Shown: one piece after another, positions 25,556-34,304 of the stretch | Layout: each line of letters begins with the position of its first letter | Numbering within the stretch: the first letter of the stretch is position 1 | DNA from: Albidovulum sp. | GTDB lineage: Bacteria; Pseudomonadota; Alphaproteobacteria; Rhodobacterales; Rhodobacteraceae | Direction: 5' to 3' | Length of the DNA: 64,000 bases | NCBI GenBank assembly: GCA_030837785.1 | Contig: JAUQYA010000055.1 | Span: 8,839 to 72,838 of the forward strand | The notes under the pieces: generated by a model | Seen by the model: only the letters and a program-made list of their open reading frames with translations | Database searches by the model: none | Told to the model about the DNA's origin: nothing | Program-made: the position numbers and the translations under genes

Positions 25556-26359
25556 ATGACCCTCAGAATCAACTTCGTCAACCCGTTCGGCACCAAGGCC
25601 TATGACGCACTGATTCTCGAAACACTGTCGCACTATGCGTCGGAAGGCACGGAACTCGTCGTCACCCATCTCGACGCCTGCCCCGCCGACATGGACTATT
25701 TCTATCCCAAGCACTTCGTCGAACTCGCCCTTATCGACGCGATCAAACAGGCCGAGGACGACGGCTTCGACGCGGTGATCAGCGGCTGCTGCTATGACCC
25801 CGCCGTGCTGGTGGCGCGCGAACTGGTGGACATTCCCGTCATCGGGCCGTTCGAGGCCAGCCTGAACCTCTTGTCCTACTACGGCCGGACAGCGGTGATC
25901 GTGACCGACCATGTGAAGGCCGGTAGCCAGATGAAGGACAACGTGAAGCTTTATGGCGCCAGCGAACGTGTTCTCGGGCTGGACGTGATCGACTGGTATG
26001 TCCGCGACATGGTGAACGACACCGCAGCGGTGGCGCAGGATGTGGTGAAGGTCACCGCGGACTCCATCGCCCGGACCGGGGCCGAAGCGGTTATCCTGAA
26101 CTGCACGATCATTGCCGCCGCCTATCAGAAATACCTTATGGAAGGCGGCGAGCCTGCCCCCTTCCCGATCCTGAACCCCAACCTGATGGCGCTGACCATG
26201 GCGGAAAGCATGGGGCGGCTGCGGCAGAAGGGGGCGGCAGGCATCTCGCGTCTCGGCTTCTACGCGCAGCCGAAGGACGACCATTTCCGCAAGACAACCG
26301 AGGGCACCCGCGCCGCCTGGCAGGCCGCGCGCCCCTCGCTCCTGAAGAGCTTCGGCTGA
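25556..26359 (+). CDS. Aspartate/glutamate (hydantoin) racemase family protein, copy 2
   Basis: A 267-residue racemase-fold protein, clearly paralogous to the gene at 11237: it starts MTLRINFVNPFG, has the Cys loops GCCYDPA and NCTIIAA, and shares ARELVDIPVIGP. The C-terminal part (KDDHFRKTTEG) differs most from copy 1. AAGGAGG sits 9 bases before ATG 25556, a very strong ribosome site. It is followed after 23 bases by the citrate-synthase-fold gene, so the two probably act in sequence or on one substrate. Confidence 0.87.
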   Translation: MTLRINFVNPFGTKAYDALILETLSHYASEGTELVVTHLDACPADMDYFYPKHFVELALIDAIKQAEDDGFDAVISGCCYDPAVLVARELVDIPVIGPFEASLNLLSYYGRTAVIVTDHVKAGSQMKDNVKLYGASERVLGLDVIDWYVRDMVNDTAAVAQDVVKVTADSIARTGAEAVILNCTIIAAAYQKYLMEGGEPAPFPILNPNLMALTMAESMGRLRQKGAAGISRLGFYAQPKDDHFRKTTEGTRAAWQAARPSLLKSFG

Positions 26360-26382
26360 CCTGCCCCGAAAGGAACGGACCA

Positions 26383-27195
26383 ATGACCAAAAGCACCCCG
26401 TCGCACTGGGCTTCCTCTGTCAGCGACATCACCCCCGAGGACATCTACATCCGCGGTTATCCGATGCAGGCACTGGTCGGGCGGCTGCCGTTTTCGGCGA
26501 TCGCCTTCCTGATCATCCGCGACCGCATTCCCACGCCGGGCGAGGCGCGGATGATGGATGTGATCCTGTCCTCCATCCTCGACTATGCCTTGCAGAAATC
26601 GGGCACCGTCGCAGCGCGGGCCATCGTTTCGGTCAACCCGCGCATGACCGCGGGCCTCTCCGCCGGGATGCTGGGCGCAGGGGAATATGCCGTTTCGCCC
26701 GAAGATACCGGCCGCTTCATCGCCGAGGGCTTTGCCGCCTGCAAGGCATCGGGCCTTTCGCTTCAGGACCATGCGACAGCCCTTGTCGCCGAGCTGCGCG
26801 CGGCGAAGAAACGGGTGCCGGGCTTCGGCCATCAGGTCTTCCGCGGCACCGATCCGCGGGCCGAGCGGCTGAAGGCCATCGCGATCGAGAACGACGTCTG
26901 GGGCGAGGCAAACGAATGGTATGCCGCCGTGCATCGCGCCTTCCAGGAGGCCGCTGGCAAGCCTGACCTGGTGCTGAACGACGTGGGCATGCTCGCGGGC
27001 ATCATGACGCAGATGGGCTTCACCCCGGCCGAGATGACGGGCCTGGCCCTGCTGTCCACCTTCCCCGGCCTCGTCGCGCATATTTCCGAAGAGCTGCAAT
27101 CGGGCGTGATCAACCGCATCATCCCGGACCAGAATGCAACCTATGCCCGCGCGCGCCGGGATGTCGACGCCGACACCACCGCTGCGGGCTGGTAA
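26383..27195 (+). CDS. Citrate-synthase-fold citryl-CoA lyase-like protein
   Basis: A 270-residue short citrate-synthase superfamily member, much shorter than true citrate synthase (about 430). It keeps the second catalytic His in VPGFGHQVFRGTDPRA (His150) and an Asp in LVLNDVGMLAGIM (Asp200). The loop that carries the first catalytic His in citrate synthases reads GAGEYAVSP and has no His. It may therefore be a lyase or retro-aldol/Claisen enzyme of the citryl-CoA or citramalyl type rather than a citrate synthase. It is co-transcribed with racemase 2. Confidence 0.8.
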   Translation: MTKSTPSHWASSVSDITPEDIYIRGYPMQALVGRLPFSAIAFLIIRDRIPTPGEARMMDVILSSILDYALQKSGTVAARAIVSVNPRMTAGLSAGMLGAGEYAVSPEDTGRFIAEGFAACKASGLSLQDHATALVAELRAAKKRVPGFGHQVFRGTDPRAERLKAIAIENDVWGEANEWYAAVHRAFQEAAGKPDLVLNDVGMLAGIMTQMGFTPAEMTGLALLSTFPGLVAHISEELQSGVINRIIPDQNATYARARRDVDADTTAAGW

Positions 27196-27521
27196 GCGCC
27201 ATCTGCTTTCCGCCGCCGCCAGGATACGGGGGCGTCACGGTTAGGTGTTTCATGGACTGGGCAACATATCTGCTGAAGGCAGAGATGTAGCGAGGCGACC
27301 ACTACCGAAGCTTCTGTTCACACAGGGTCTTTCGCAGACTTCTTGCATCCCATCAGGCCCCTGATCACGATGCATGGCGCGGGAACGCCAGTTCAGACAT
27401 GTCGGTTTTCGTTCTGACCTGGACAATTCTCGCAGGGCGGATGGTCGTGTGCAATCACGCCAGCGGGCGATCGGCCGGCCAGGGCTGTGGGGGCTGACCG
27501 GGCTGATTGTGTGATCTGTGC
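27196..27521. other. Gene-free stretch downstream of the catabolic island
   Basis: About 325 bases between the lyase stop and the LysR stop. All frames give short, low-complexity translations without recognisable domains. Small GC-rich inverted repeats occur but no clear terminator with a T tract. It could be degraded sequence marking the end of the island. Nothing functional is supported. Confidence 0.5.
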
Positions 27522-28421
27522 TCAGGGCCCCAATTCTGTTGCCGAAAGGTTCTCCGCCACAAAGTCGAGGAACGCGCGCGTTCGGCGTGCCAGTCGCCGT
27601 TGCCCGATATAGACAGCGTGGATGTCGAGTTGCGGGCCGCAGACCTGTGGCAGGACGTGTTCCAGCCGTCCGGTCTCCAGATCGGGTTGCACCATGTAAT
27701 CGGGGCAAAGGGCGATGCCTTCACCTTCGACCGCCAGATCGCGGGCGAGGCGCGCGCTGTTGACAAGGTAGGGGCCGAGGACGGTGATCCGGTGCATCTG
27801 GCCGCCTTCCGTCAGCGGCCAGGCGCCATCGCCGCGCATGTTGGTGTCGCGGATGCAGAGGTGGCGGGCTAGATCGTCAAGGGTTTCCGGTCGGCCTGCA
27901 CGTGCAAGGTGATCCGGTGATGCCACCAGAAGCAGGCGGGTCAGACCCAGCTTGCGCGCGATCAGCGCCGAGGCGTCCAGCCGCCCGATGCGGATGGCTG
28001 CGTCGATCCCTTCGGCGGCCAGATCGACGAAACGGTCCGACAGCCGCAGGTCGATCACCAGATCGGGATGCGGGGCGCGGAAGCGGCGCATCAGGGGCAA
28101 GACCAGAAGTTCGCCAAAGGTCACCGGTGCCGAGACGCGCAGGGTGCCCGACAGGCCGCGTCGCGCCTCACGCAACGCACCCGTCATCTCCTCCAACTCG
28201 TTCAGCCAGTCGGGCGCGCGCGCGATCAACTGCTCCCCCGCCACCGTCAACCCAAGGCGGCGGGTCGTGCGATGCAAGAGTTGCCCGCCAAGCCGTGCTT
28301 CAAGTTCGGCCATGTATTTCGAGGCGAGCTTGGGCGACATCCCCAGCCGGGCCGCAGCGCCCGAGAAGGACCCGGTTTCGACCGAGGCCACAAAAACGCG
28401 CATCCCATCGACCAGATCCAT
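27522..28421 (-). CDS. LysR family transcriptional regulator
   Basis: A 299-residue LTTR. The N-terminal winged HTH is at residues 1-60 (MRVFVASVETGSFSGAAARL, then SPKLASKYMAELEARLG) and the periplasmic-binding-fold effector domain fills 90-295. It is divergent from the operon that begins at 28560 with 138 bases between, and very likely controls it, as is usual for LTTRs; candidate sites are at 28447-28481. The inducer may be a quinone or aromatic compound, judging from the target genes (inference). Confidence 0.92.
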   Translation of the reverse strand: MDLVDGMRVFVASVETGSFSGAAARLGMSPKLASKYMAELEARLGGQLLHRTTRRLGLTVAGEQLIARAPDWLNELEEMTGALREARRGLSGTLRVSAPVTFGELLVLPLMRRFRAPHPDLVIDLRLSDRFVDLAAEGIDAAIRIGRLDASALIARKLGLTRLLLVASPDHLARAGRPETLDDLARHLCIRDTNMRGDGAWPLTEGGQMHRITVLGPYLVNSARLARDLAVEGEGIALCPDYMVQPDLETGRLEHVLPQVCGPQLDIHAVYIGQRRLARRTRAFLDFVAENLSATELGP

Positions 28422-28446
28422 CGTCGCCCCCTATTCAGAACAAATT

Positions 28447-28481
28447 GGCGAAAGTCATACAACGCCTTCGCCATATTCGCC
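28447..28481. promoter_or_regulatory. Candidate LysR operator between the divergent genes
   Basis: GGCGAA at 28447-28452 is followed by two inverted copies, TTCGCC at 28467-28472 and 28476-28481, in the 138-base divergent intergenic region. The dyad GGCGAA...TTCGCC has 14 bases between half-sites, within the range seen for LTTR recognition and activation sites. Confidence 0.45.
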
Positions 28482-28559
28482 AGTCGTCGCAGCGCGCATA
28501 TTCCCGTCATGACCAAGGCGGCCAGGGTGGCCGAGGCGGCCGAAAGATGGAGAGACAAA

Positions 28560-29189
28560 ATGAAGATCGCAATCATCGGAACCGGCGGCATCGGCGCGGG
28601 CCTGGCCTCGGTTCTGGCAAAGACCAAACACGAGATCACCGTCGCCGACCGCAAGGGCGGCACGGAAGCGGCGGCCAAACTGGCCGCGCGCGGCCTGTCG
28701 GTTCAGGCCGCCGAAGTTCGCCCGGCCGTGCAGGCGGCGGATGTGGTGATCCTCGCGGTGCCCTATGGCGCAGCGGCGGGTCTGGCCGAAGTCGCCGATT
28801 TCGCGGGCAAGATCGTGGTGGATGTGACCAACCCGGTGAAGGACGACTTCTCGGGCCTGAAGATCGGCCACGAGACCTCGGCTGCCGAGGAGATTGCCAG
28901 GGCGCTGTCCGGCGCCAGGGTGGTGAAGGCCTTCAACACGGTCTTCGCCCAGGTCTATGACCAGGGGCTTACCTTCGGCGACACCCCGGTGCAGACCTTC
29001 GTCGCGGCGGATGACGCCGACGCCAAGGCCTCGGTGATCGCGCTGGCCCGTGATGCCGGCTTCGACGCCCGCGATGCCGGACCCCTGTCGAACGCCCGCT
29101 ACATCGAGCCCTTCGCCTATCTGAACATCCAGTTCGGCTACATGCTGGGGCAAGGCACCCAGATCGCGCCCGTCTGGCTTTCCCGCTGA
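28560..29189 (+). CDS. NADPH-dependent F420 reductase-like (NAD(P)-binding) oxidoreductase
   Basis: A 209-residue Rossmann protein of the F420-NADP oxidoreductase-like family. The dinucleotide site MKIAIIGTGGIGAGLASVL is at the N-terminus, then VVDVTNPV and a conserved KAFNTVFA motif. Members in proteobacteria that lack F420 probably use another hydride acceptor. The upstream sequence is purine-rich (AGATGGAGAGAC). It is the first gene of the LysR-controlled operon, followed by doxX after 24 bases. Confidence 0.85.
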   Translation: MKIAIIGTGGIGAGLASVLAKTKHEITVADRKGGTEAAAKLAARGLSVQAAEVRPAVQAADVVILAVPYGAAAGLAEVADFAGKIVVDVTNPVKDDFSGLKIGHETSAAEEIARALSGARVVKAFNTVFAQVYDQGLTFGDTPVQTFVAADDADAKASVIALARDAGFDARDAGPLSNARYIEPFAYLNIQFGYMLGQGTQIAPVWLSR

Positions 29190-29213
29190 TTCCATATCCA
29201 AAGGACCAATATC

Positions 29214-29639
29214 ATGATCGACAACAAAACTGCCCCCTACGGCATCCTCACCCTGCGCGTGACGACCGGCGCGCTGTTCCTGTTCCACGGCCTCGTGAAG
29301 CTCTTTGTCTTCACTCCGGCCGGGACAGCCGGATTCTTCGAATCCATCGGCCTTCCCGGCGCGCTCGGCTATCTGACCATGCTGGTCGAGATCGCCGGCG
29401 GCCTCGCCCTGATCCTGGGAATCAAGGCCAGGATCGTCTCGCTGGCGCTGGTACCGGTTCTGCTGGGCGCCGCATGGTTCGGCCACGGCACTTCGGGTTT
29501 CAACTGGTCGAACCCGAACGGTGGCTGGGAATATCCGGTGATGTGGGCCGTGGTGCAGGGCGCGCTTGCGGCTCTGGGTGACGGCGCCTATGCGCTGCTG
29601 CCCAGCCGCAAGGTCGCAGGCCGCGTGCAAAACGCTTGA
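29214..29639 (+). CDS. DoxX family membrane protein
   Basis: A 141-residue protein with four predicted transmembrane helices and the DoxX pattern (LRVTTGALFLFHGLVKL, MLVEIAGGLALILG). DoxX-type proteins are linked to thiol or quinone redox homeostasis at the inner membrane; the exact role is unresolved. Its position beside glutathionyl-hydroquinone reductase and an extradiol dioxygenase supports a quinone-stress role. Confidence 0.88.
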   Translation: MIDNKTAPYGILTLRVTTGALFLFHGLVKLFVFTPAGTAGFFESIGLPGALGYLTMLVEIAGGLALILGIKARIVSLALVPVLLGAAWFGHGTSGFNWSNPNGGWEYPVMWAVVQGALAALGDGAYALLPSRKVAGRVQNA

Positions 29640-29700
29640 CCAAAGATAGTGCCGCGCCGGACACCCCGGCGCGGCCAACCCCATCCGAAGGAGACGCGCG

Positions 29701-30666
29701 ATGCTGGTGAATGGCAAATGGACGACGGACTGGCACCCGGTGCAGGCCAAGGACGGTGAGGGACGGTTCATCCGCCAGCAATCCTCGTTCCGCAACTGGA
29801 TCACCGCCGATGGTGCGCCGGGGCCGACCGGAACGGGTGGCTTCAAGGCCGAGGCCGGACGCTACCGGCTCTATGTCGCGCTGATTTGCCCCTGGGCCTC
29901 GCGCACGCTGATTGCGCGAAAGCTGAAGGGGTTGGAGGATCTGATCGCCGTCACCGCGGTCAACCCGGTCCTGACGGCCGAGGGCTGGGGCTTCGGCGGC
30001 TATCCCGGCGCCGATGCCGACCCGCTGCATGAGGCGGCATACCTGCACCAGCTCTATAGCCGCGCCGACGATGACTATACCGGCCGCGCCACGGTGCCGG
30101 TGCTGTGGGACGAGGCGACCGACACCATGGTCAGCAACGAAAGCGCCGAAATCGTGCGAATGTTCAACACCGCCTTTGCCGAGCTTGTGCCGGGCAGGCC
30201 CGACCTCTACCCCTCCGACCTTGCCGCCGAGATCGACAGCCTGAACACCGAGGTCTATGACCGGTTGAACAACGGCGTCTACAAGGCGGGCTTCGCGTCC
30301 AGCCAGGCCGCCTATGACGAGGCGGTGGCGGGCGTGTTCGCCATGCTCGACAGGCTGGAGGACCGGCTGACCGGCGCCTACCTCTTCGGCGACCGCTTCA
30401 CCGAGGCCGACATCCGCCTCTTCGTGACGCTGATCCGGTTTGACGCGGCCTATCACGGCCTCTTCAAGACCAACCTGCGCCGCATCGCCGACTATCCGCG
30501 CCTCTCGGCCTATATGGAGCGCGTCCTGCGCCTGCCGGGGGTGCGCGACACCGTAAATCTCGACCATATCAAGGCCGGCTACTACTCGATCAAGGCGCTG
30601 AACCCCACCGGTATCGTGCCGCTCGGCCCCGTCCATGTGACCGCCCTTCTGGAGTCCGTCAAATGA
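29701..30666 (+). CDS. yqjG: Glutathionyl-hydroquinone reductase (YqjG/ECM4 family)
   Basis: A 321-residue GST-superfamily enzyme of the expected length. The catalytic cysteine is in the ICPWASRT motif at about residue 63, as in the CPWA site of this class. The C-terminal GST domain has GDRFTEADIRLFVTLIRFD. It reduces glutathionyl-hydroquinones to hydroquinones with glutathione. Its stop overlaps the start of the next hydrolase by ATGA. It defines the detoxification role of this operon. Confidence 0.9.
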   Translation: MLVNGKWTTDWHPVQAKDGEGRFIRQQSSFRNWITADGAPGPTGTGGFKAEAGRYRLYVALICPWASRTLIARKLKGLEDLIAVTAVNPVLTAEGWGFGGYPGADADPLHEAAYLHQLYSRADDDYTGRATVPVLWDEATDTMVSNESAEIVRMFNTAFAELVPGRPDLYPSDLAAEIDSLNTEVYDRLNNGVYKAGFASSQAAYDEAVAGVFAMLDRLEDRLTGAYLFGDRFTEADIRLFVTLIRFDAAYHGLFKTNLRRIADYPRLSAYMERVLRLPGVRDTVNLDHIKAGYYSIKALNPTGIVPLGPVHVTALLESVK

Positions 30667-31256
30667 TCTCGTCCTTCCAGCGCATCATCTTCCTGCATGG
30701 CGTGGGAAGCACCGGTGCAGCCATGCGGCCGCTGGCCGAAGCGCTTGCAGTCTCGCAGCACGCCGCCTTTCCCGATGGACTACATCCATTCGACATGGGG
30801 ACGGGCCGCCAGTGGTTCTCGGTCAAGGGGGTGACGGAAGCCAACCGCCCCGGACGCATCGCCGAGGCGATGCCGGCCTTCGCCCATCTGATCGAAAGCC
30901 TTGGCGATCCCCGCCAGAGCGTGCTGATCGGCTTTTCCCAGGGCGCGATCATGGCCTTGCACGCGGTCGCCGCGGGTCTTCCGGCGGCGGGCGTCATTGC
31001 GCTTTCCGGTCGGCTGGCGGGCCCGGTGCCCGCGCGCGGCGACTGGCCCCCCATCACCCTGCTGCATGGCACTGACGATCCGGTGATGCCGCTTGCGGTT
31101 GCGCGCGCGACCGACGGCTGGCTGAACGACGCCGGAGCCGCGCCACGGCTGACAGAGTTTGACGGCCTTGGCCATGCAATTGACGCGCGCGTTCTTGAGA
31201 CAGTTCGTGATAGCCTTTCCCAGACGGGTGGGGGAACAACACGCCTCTCCCCCTGA
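30663..31256 (+). CDS. Alpha/beta-hydrolase (phospholipase/carboxylesterase, YpfH type)
   Basis: A 197-residue compact alpha/beta-hydrolase. The nucleophile elbow is GFSQG, the catalytic Asp is in HGTDDPVMPL, and the His is in GLGHAID. FLHGVGSTG is the oxyanion loop. It is translationally coupled to the glutathionyl-hydroquinone reductase. The family hydrolyses small esters or thioesters (S-acyl groups), so it might cleave conjugates formed during quinone detoxification. Confidence 0.87.
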   Translation: MISSFQRIIFLHGVGSTGAAMRPLAEALAVSQHAAFPDGLHPFDMGTGRQWFSVKGVTEANRPGRIAEAMPAFAHLIESLGDPRQSVLIGFSQGAIMALHAVAAGLPAAGVIALSGRLAGPVPARGDWPPITLLHGTDDPVMPLAVARATDGWLNDAGAAPRLTEFDGLGHAIDARVLETVRDSLSQTGGGTTRLSP

Positions 31257-31322
31257 CGACAAGGGTTCCTTTCCGCGGGCCTCCCTCGCCGGGCACCCAT
31301 CAATCAGGTTTTGGAGACTGTC

Positions 31323-32171
31323 ATGGAAACGATGCCCGCGCTGTTCCTGGGTCACGGCAGCCCGATGAATACCATCGAAGAAAACGGCTATACCCGCGCC
31401 TGGCGCAGGCTGGGGGCGGCCCTGCCGCGGCCGCGGGCGATTCTCGTCGTCTCGGCGCATTGGTTCATCGGGGCGACGGCTGTGACCGCGATGGCCCGGC
31501 CAAGAACCATCCATGACTTCTACGGGTTCCCGAAGGATCTGTTCGACTTCGACTACCCCGCCCCCGGCCTGCCGGAACTGGCTGGAGAGATCGCCGAAGT
31601 GGTCAAGCCGCATTGGGTCGGGGCCGATCATGACCAGTGGGGTCTCGATCATGGCACCTGGAGCGTGCTGGCTCACCTGTTTCCCAAGGCCGATGTCCCG
31701 GTCGTGCAACTGTCGATCAATGCGCTGAAACCGATGGAGTATCACCTTGATCTTGCCGCCAAGCTGAATGCCTTGCGCAAGCGCGGGGTGATGATCGTGT
31801 CCAGCGGCAATGTCGTCCACAACCTGCGCCGGGTCGAATGGAACAAGCCCGATGCCGGTGCCGCCTGGGCGCAGCGGTTCGACGACGCAGTTGCGCGCCA
31901 GATGTCCGAGGCGCCCGCCGACATTCTGAAAACTCTGGAGCACCCCGATTATGAGATGGCCGTGCCGACGCCCGACCACTTCATCCCCCTGCTCTATACC
32001 GCGGGACTGGCGGCGGAGAAGACGGACGCCAAGGCCCTGCTGCGGGGCTATGCGCTCGGGTCATTGTCGATGACCTGCTATGGTGCCGGCATGGAGGGCG
32101 TGCATTGCGAAGAGGCCGAGGGTGCTGCCGCGCTGCCGGAAGGGGTGCCGCCTGACCAGACCAACATCTGA
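31323..32171 (+). CDS. ygiD: 4,5-DOPA/extradiol dioxygenase family protein (YgiD)
   Basis: A 282-residue class III extradiol ring-cleavage dioxygenase. FLGHGSPMN, VVSAHWF, LDHGTWSVL and SSGNVVHNLR carry the expected His ligands. ATG 31323 with TTTTGGAG upstream is favoured. It opens catechol-type rings, in line with the quinone/catechol theme of the operon. A clear hairpin terminator follows the stop. Confidence 0.9.
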   Translation: METMPALFLGHGSPMNTIEENGYTRAWRRLGAALPRPRAILVVSAHWFIGATAVTAMARPRTIHDFYGFPKDLFDFDYPAPGLPELAGEIAEVVKPHWVGADHDQWGLDHGTWSVLAHLFPKADVPVVQLSINALKPMEYHLDLAAKLNALRKRGVMIVSSGNVVHNLRRVEWNKPDAGAAWAQRFDDAVARQMSEAPADILKTLEHPDYEMAVPTPDHFIPLLYTAGLAAEKTDAKALLRGYALGSLSMTCYGAGMEGVHCEEAEGAAALPEGVPPDQTNI

Positions 32172-32175
32172 GGCA

Positions 32176-32199
32176 GCGGCGGTGCCCTCTCACCGCCGC
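32176..32199. terminator. Bidirectional hairpin between convergent genes
   Basis: GCGGCGGTG pairs perfectly with CACCGCCGC, with the six-base loop CCCTCT, in the 65-base gap between the convergent ygiD and FMN-reductase genes. There is no T tract, so it may act from both directions as a GC-rich stem. Confidence 0.6.
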
Positions 32200-32236
32200 C
32201 GTCCAGTTGAATTGCAGCGTTCCCTGCGCCGCGATG

Positions 32237-32809
32237 TCACGTGGTGCGGGGATAGACCGTCAGCACGCGTCTGGTGAAGTCGCGAAACTCGGTCATGTAG
32301 TTGCGCAGAAAGGTTTCGGTTGATGCGACGCTCACCTTGCCGTCGTCAGAGATCAGATCCGGCGTGAACTGGATATAGGCTTCGACCGCATTCATCATCG
32401 GCGAGTTGCAGAAGCCGAGGATGCTCTTGAGGTGCTGCTGTCCGACGGCAGTGCCGATGGACCCCGGCGATGTGCCGATGATGCCCGAGGGTTTGCGGGT
32501 GAACGAATTCTGCCCCCAAGGCCGGCTTGCCCAGTCAATGGCGTTCTTCAGACCACCCGGGATCGAGCGGTTATACTCGGGGGTCACGAACAGCACCGCA
32601 TCCACGGCCGCAATGGCTTCCTTGTACTTGCGCGCGACGGGCGGATAGTCCGCGTCGTAGTCGTAGCTGTAGAGCGGCAGGTCGCCGAACGCGATCTCCG
32701 ACATGTGGAGATCCGACGGGGCAAGCTTCACCAGCGCCCTGGCCAGCTTGCGGTTGATCGAGCCTTTCGCGAGGCTGCCGACGAAATAACCAACTTTGTA
32801 GTCCGACAT
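32237..32809 (-). CDS. NADPH-dependent FMN reductase / quinone reductase
   Basis: A 190-residue flavodoxin-fold FMN reductase: the phosphate loop VGYFVGSLAKGSINRKLARA, PLYSYDYDADYP, and PEYNRSIPGGLKNAIDW as the FMN-ring contact. Such enzymes (ChrR/ArsH/NQO-like) make two-electron reductions of quinones or supply FMNH2. It is convergent to the operon and divergent from the alcohol dehydrogenase, with which it shares a 274-base upstream region that contains no gene. Confidence 0.92.
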   Translation of the reverse strand: MSDYKVGYFVGSLAKGSINRKLARALVKLAPSDLHMSEIAFGDLPLYSYDYDADYPPVARKYKEAIAAVDAVLFVTPEYNRSIPGGLKNAIDWASRPWGQNSFTRKPSGIIGTSPGSIGTAVGQQHLKSILGFCNSPMMNAVEAYIQFTPDLISDDGKVSVASTETFLRNYMTEFRDFTRRVLTVYPRTT

Positions 32810-33083
32810 GCGATCCTCCCTTGGCCACCGAATGCAGCGCGCGCGCCGAAGCTGGTGGTGTCACCACGGCTGGCTTGCGGAGTATCCTAACACGGATCGC
32901 CCGAGACTCGGCAGCAGTCAAATGCTGCAACCAAGGGTGGGTATCGGCGTGGAGAAAGCGTTGCGAGAGCGGTTGAATCCTCGAAGCGCCAACAAGAACA
33001 CATGATCGTGATCGCAGCGCATTCTCCCGAAGCGTAACCTGTTTCCTGTGCCGTGATGTGCATTTCCAGCCCGCAGTCGCAAA

Positions 33084-34229
33084 ATGAAAGGACGAGCCGT
33101 GCAGCCATTCGCCAAGAAGGACTTTCGCGCCGCCATCGTCCGTCAGAAGGGCGGGCCCTTCGTGATCGAGACTGCGAGCATCACGCCGCCGCGCCATGAC
33201 GAGGTGCTGGTGCGCGTGGTCGCAACCGGCATGTGCCACACCGACATGGTGGCGCGGGACCAGGTCTATCCCGTGCCGCAGCCGATCGTTCTCGGTCACG
33301 AGGGTGCGGGGGTGGTCGAGGCGGTCGGTGAGAATGTGACAAAGGTGCAGAAGGGCGATCATGTCGTTCTGACCTTCCATTCCTGCGGCGCGTGCCGGCC
33401 ATGCCAGGAAGGCCATCCGGCCTACTGCGAGAACTTCAACGCCTACAATTTCGCGGGTGCCCGCCCGGGAGACGGCTCGCATGCGCTCTGCGGCCACGAC
33501 CAGACGCAGTTGAACGACCGCTTCTTCGGCCAGTCCTCGTTCGGTGCCTATGCCATCGCCAATGAGCGCAACGTGGTGAAGGTGCGCAAGGACGCGCCGC
33601 TGGAGCTGCTCGGCCCGCTCGGCTGCGGGATCCAGACCGGGGCGGGCACGGTACTCAATGCGCTGAAGGTCGGACCGGGTTCAAGTTTCGCCGCCTTCGG
33701 GGCGGGGGCGGTCGGGCTTTCGGGCGTGATGGCCGCAGCGGCGGCCGGTGCAACGACGATCTTCGCGGTCGATGTCGTCCCGTCGCGGCTGGAACTGGCG
33801 CTTGAGCTTGGCGCGACCCATGTTGTCAACAGCGCCAAGGACGACCCGGTTGATGCGATCCGGGCCGTGACCGGCAAGGGCGTGGATTTCGCGTTGGATT
33901 CGACCGGCATCCCCGCGGTGATCCGCAATGCGGTGCTGGCCCTGCGCCCCAACGGGTCCGCGGCAATCGTCGGCGCCTCGAAACCGGGCGCGGTTCTCGA
34001 TCTCGACGCCAACGACCTGATGCAGAACGTCAAGAGCATCCGTGGCGTGGTCGAGGGCGACAGCGTGCCGGATGTGTTCATCCCCAGGCTGATCGACCTC
34101 CATCTGGCCGGCCGCTTCCCCTTCGACCGACTGGTCAAGTTCTATGACCTTGACCAGATCAACGAGGCCGCCGCCGACAGCGAAAAGGGAGGTACCCTGA
34201 AGCCGATCATCCGTATCGGTACGACCTGA
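33084..34229 (+). CDS. Zinc-dependent NAD(P) alcohol dehydrogenase (aryl-alcohol dehydrogenase type)
   Basis: A 381-residue MDR alcohol dehydrogenase. GMCHTDM and GHEGAG supply the catalytic zinc ligands, and the structural zinc cysteines are in CGACRPCQEGHPAYC. The nucleotide site is GAGAVGLSGVMAA. The C-terminus has DLDQINEAAADSEKG. It resembles benzyl/aryl-alcohol dehydrogenases. An MBL hydrolase follows 75 bases later on the same strand, suggesting a two-gene unit. Confidence 0.9.
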   Translation: MKGRAVQPFAKKDFRAAIVRQKGGPFVIETASITPPRHDEVLVRVVATGMCHTDMVARDQVYPVPQPIVLGHEGAGVVEAVGENVTKVQKGDHVVLTFHSCGACRPCQEGHPAYCENFNAYNFAGARPGDGSHALCGHDQTQLNDRFFGQSSFGAYAIANERNVVKVRKDAPLELLGPLGCGIQTGAGTVLNALKVGPGSSFAAFGAGAVGLSGVMAAAAAGATTIFAVDVVPSRLELALELGATHVVNSAKDDPVDAIRAVTGKGVDFALDSTGIPAVIRNAVLALRPNGSAAIVGASKPGAVLDLDANDLMQNVKSIRGVVEGDSVPDVFIPRLIDLHLAGRFPFDRLVKFYDLDQINEAAADSEKGGTLKPIIRIGTT

Positions 34230-34304
34230 CAGGTTCCGAACCGGGGCACCGGGCCGGGATCGCGGATTCCGGTTCTGGTTTCCCTCTGATCATAGGACAT
34301 CATC

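Noticed and set aside
24962..26359. A long racemase form starting far upstream of 25556
   Set aside because: The upstream extension runs antisense through ridA and lacks family similarity; ATG 25556 has an AAGGAGG site.
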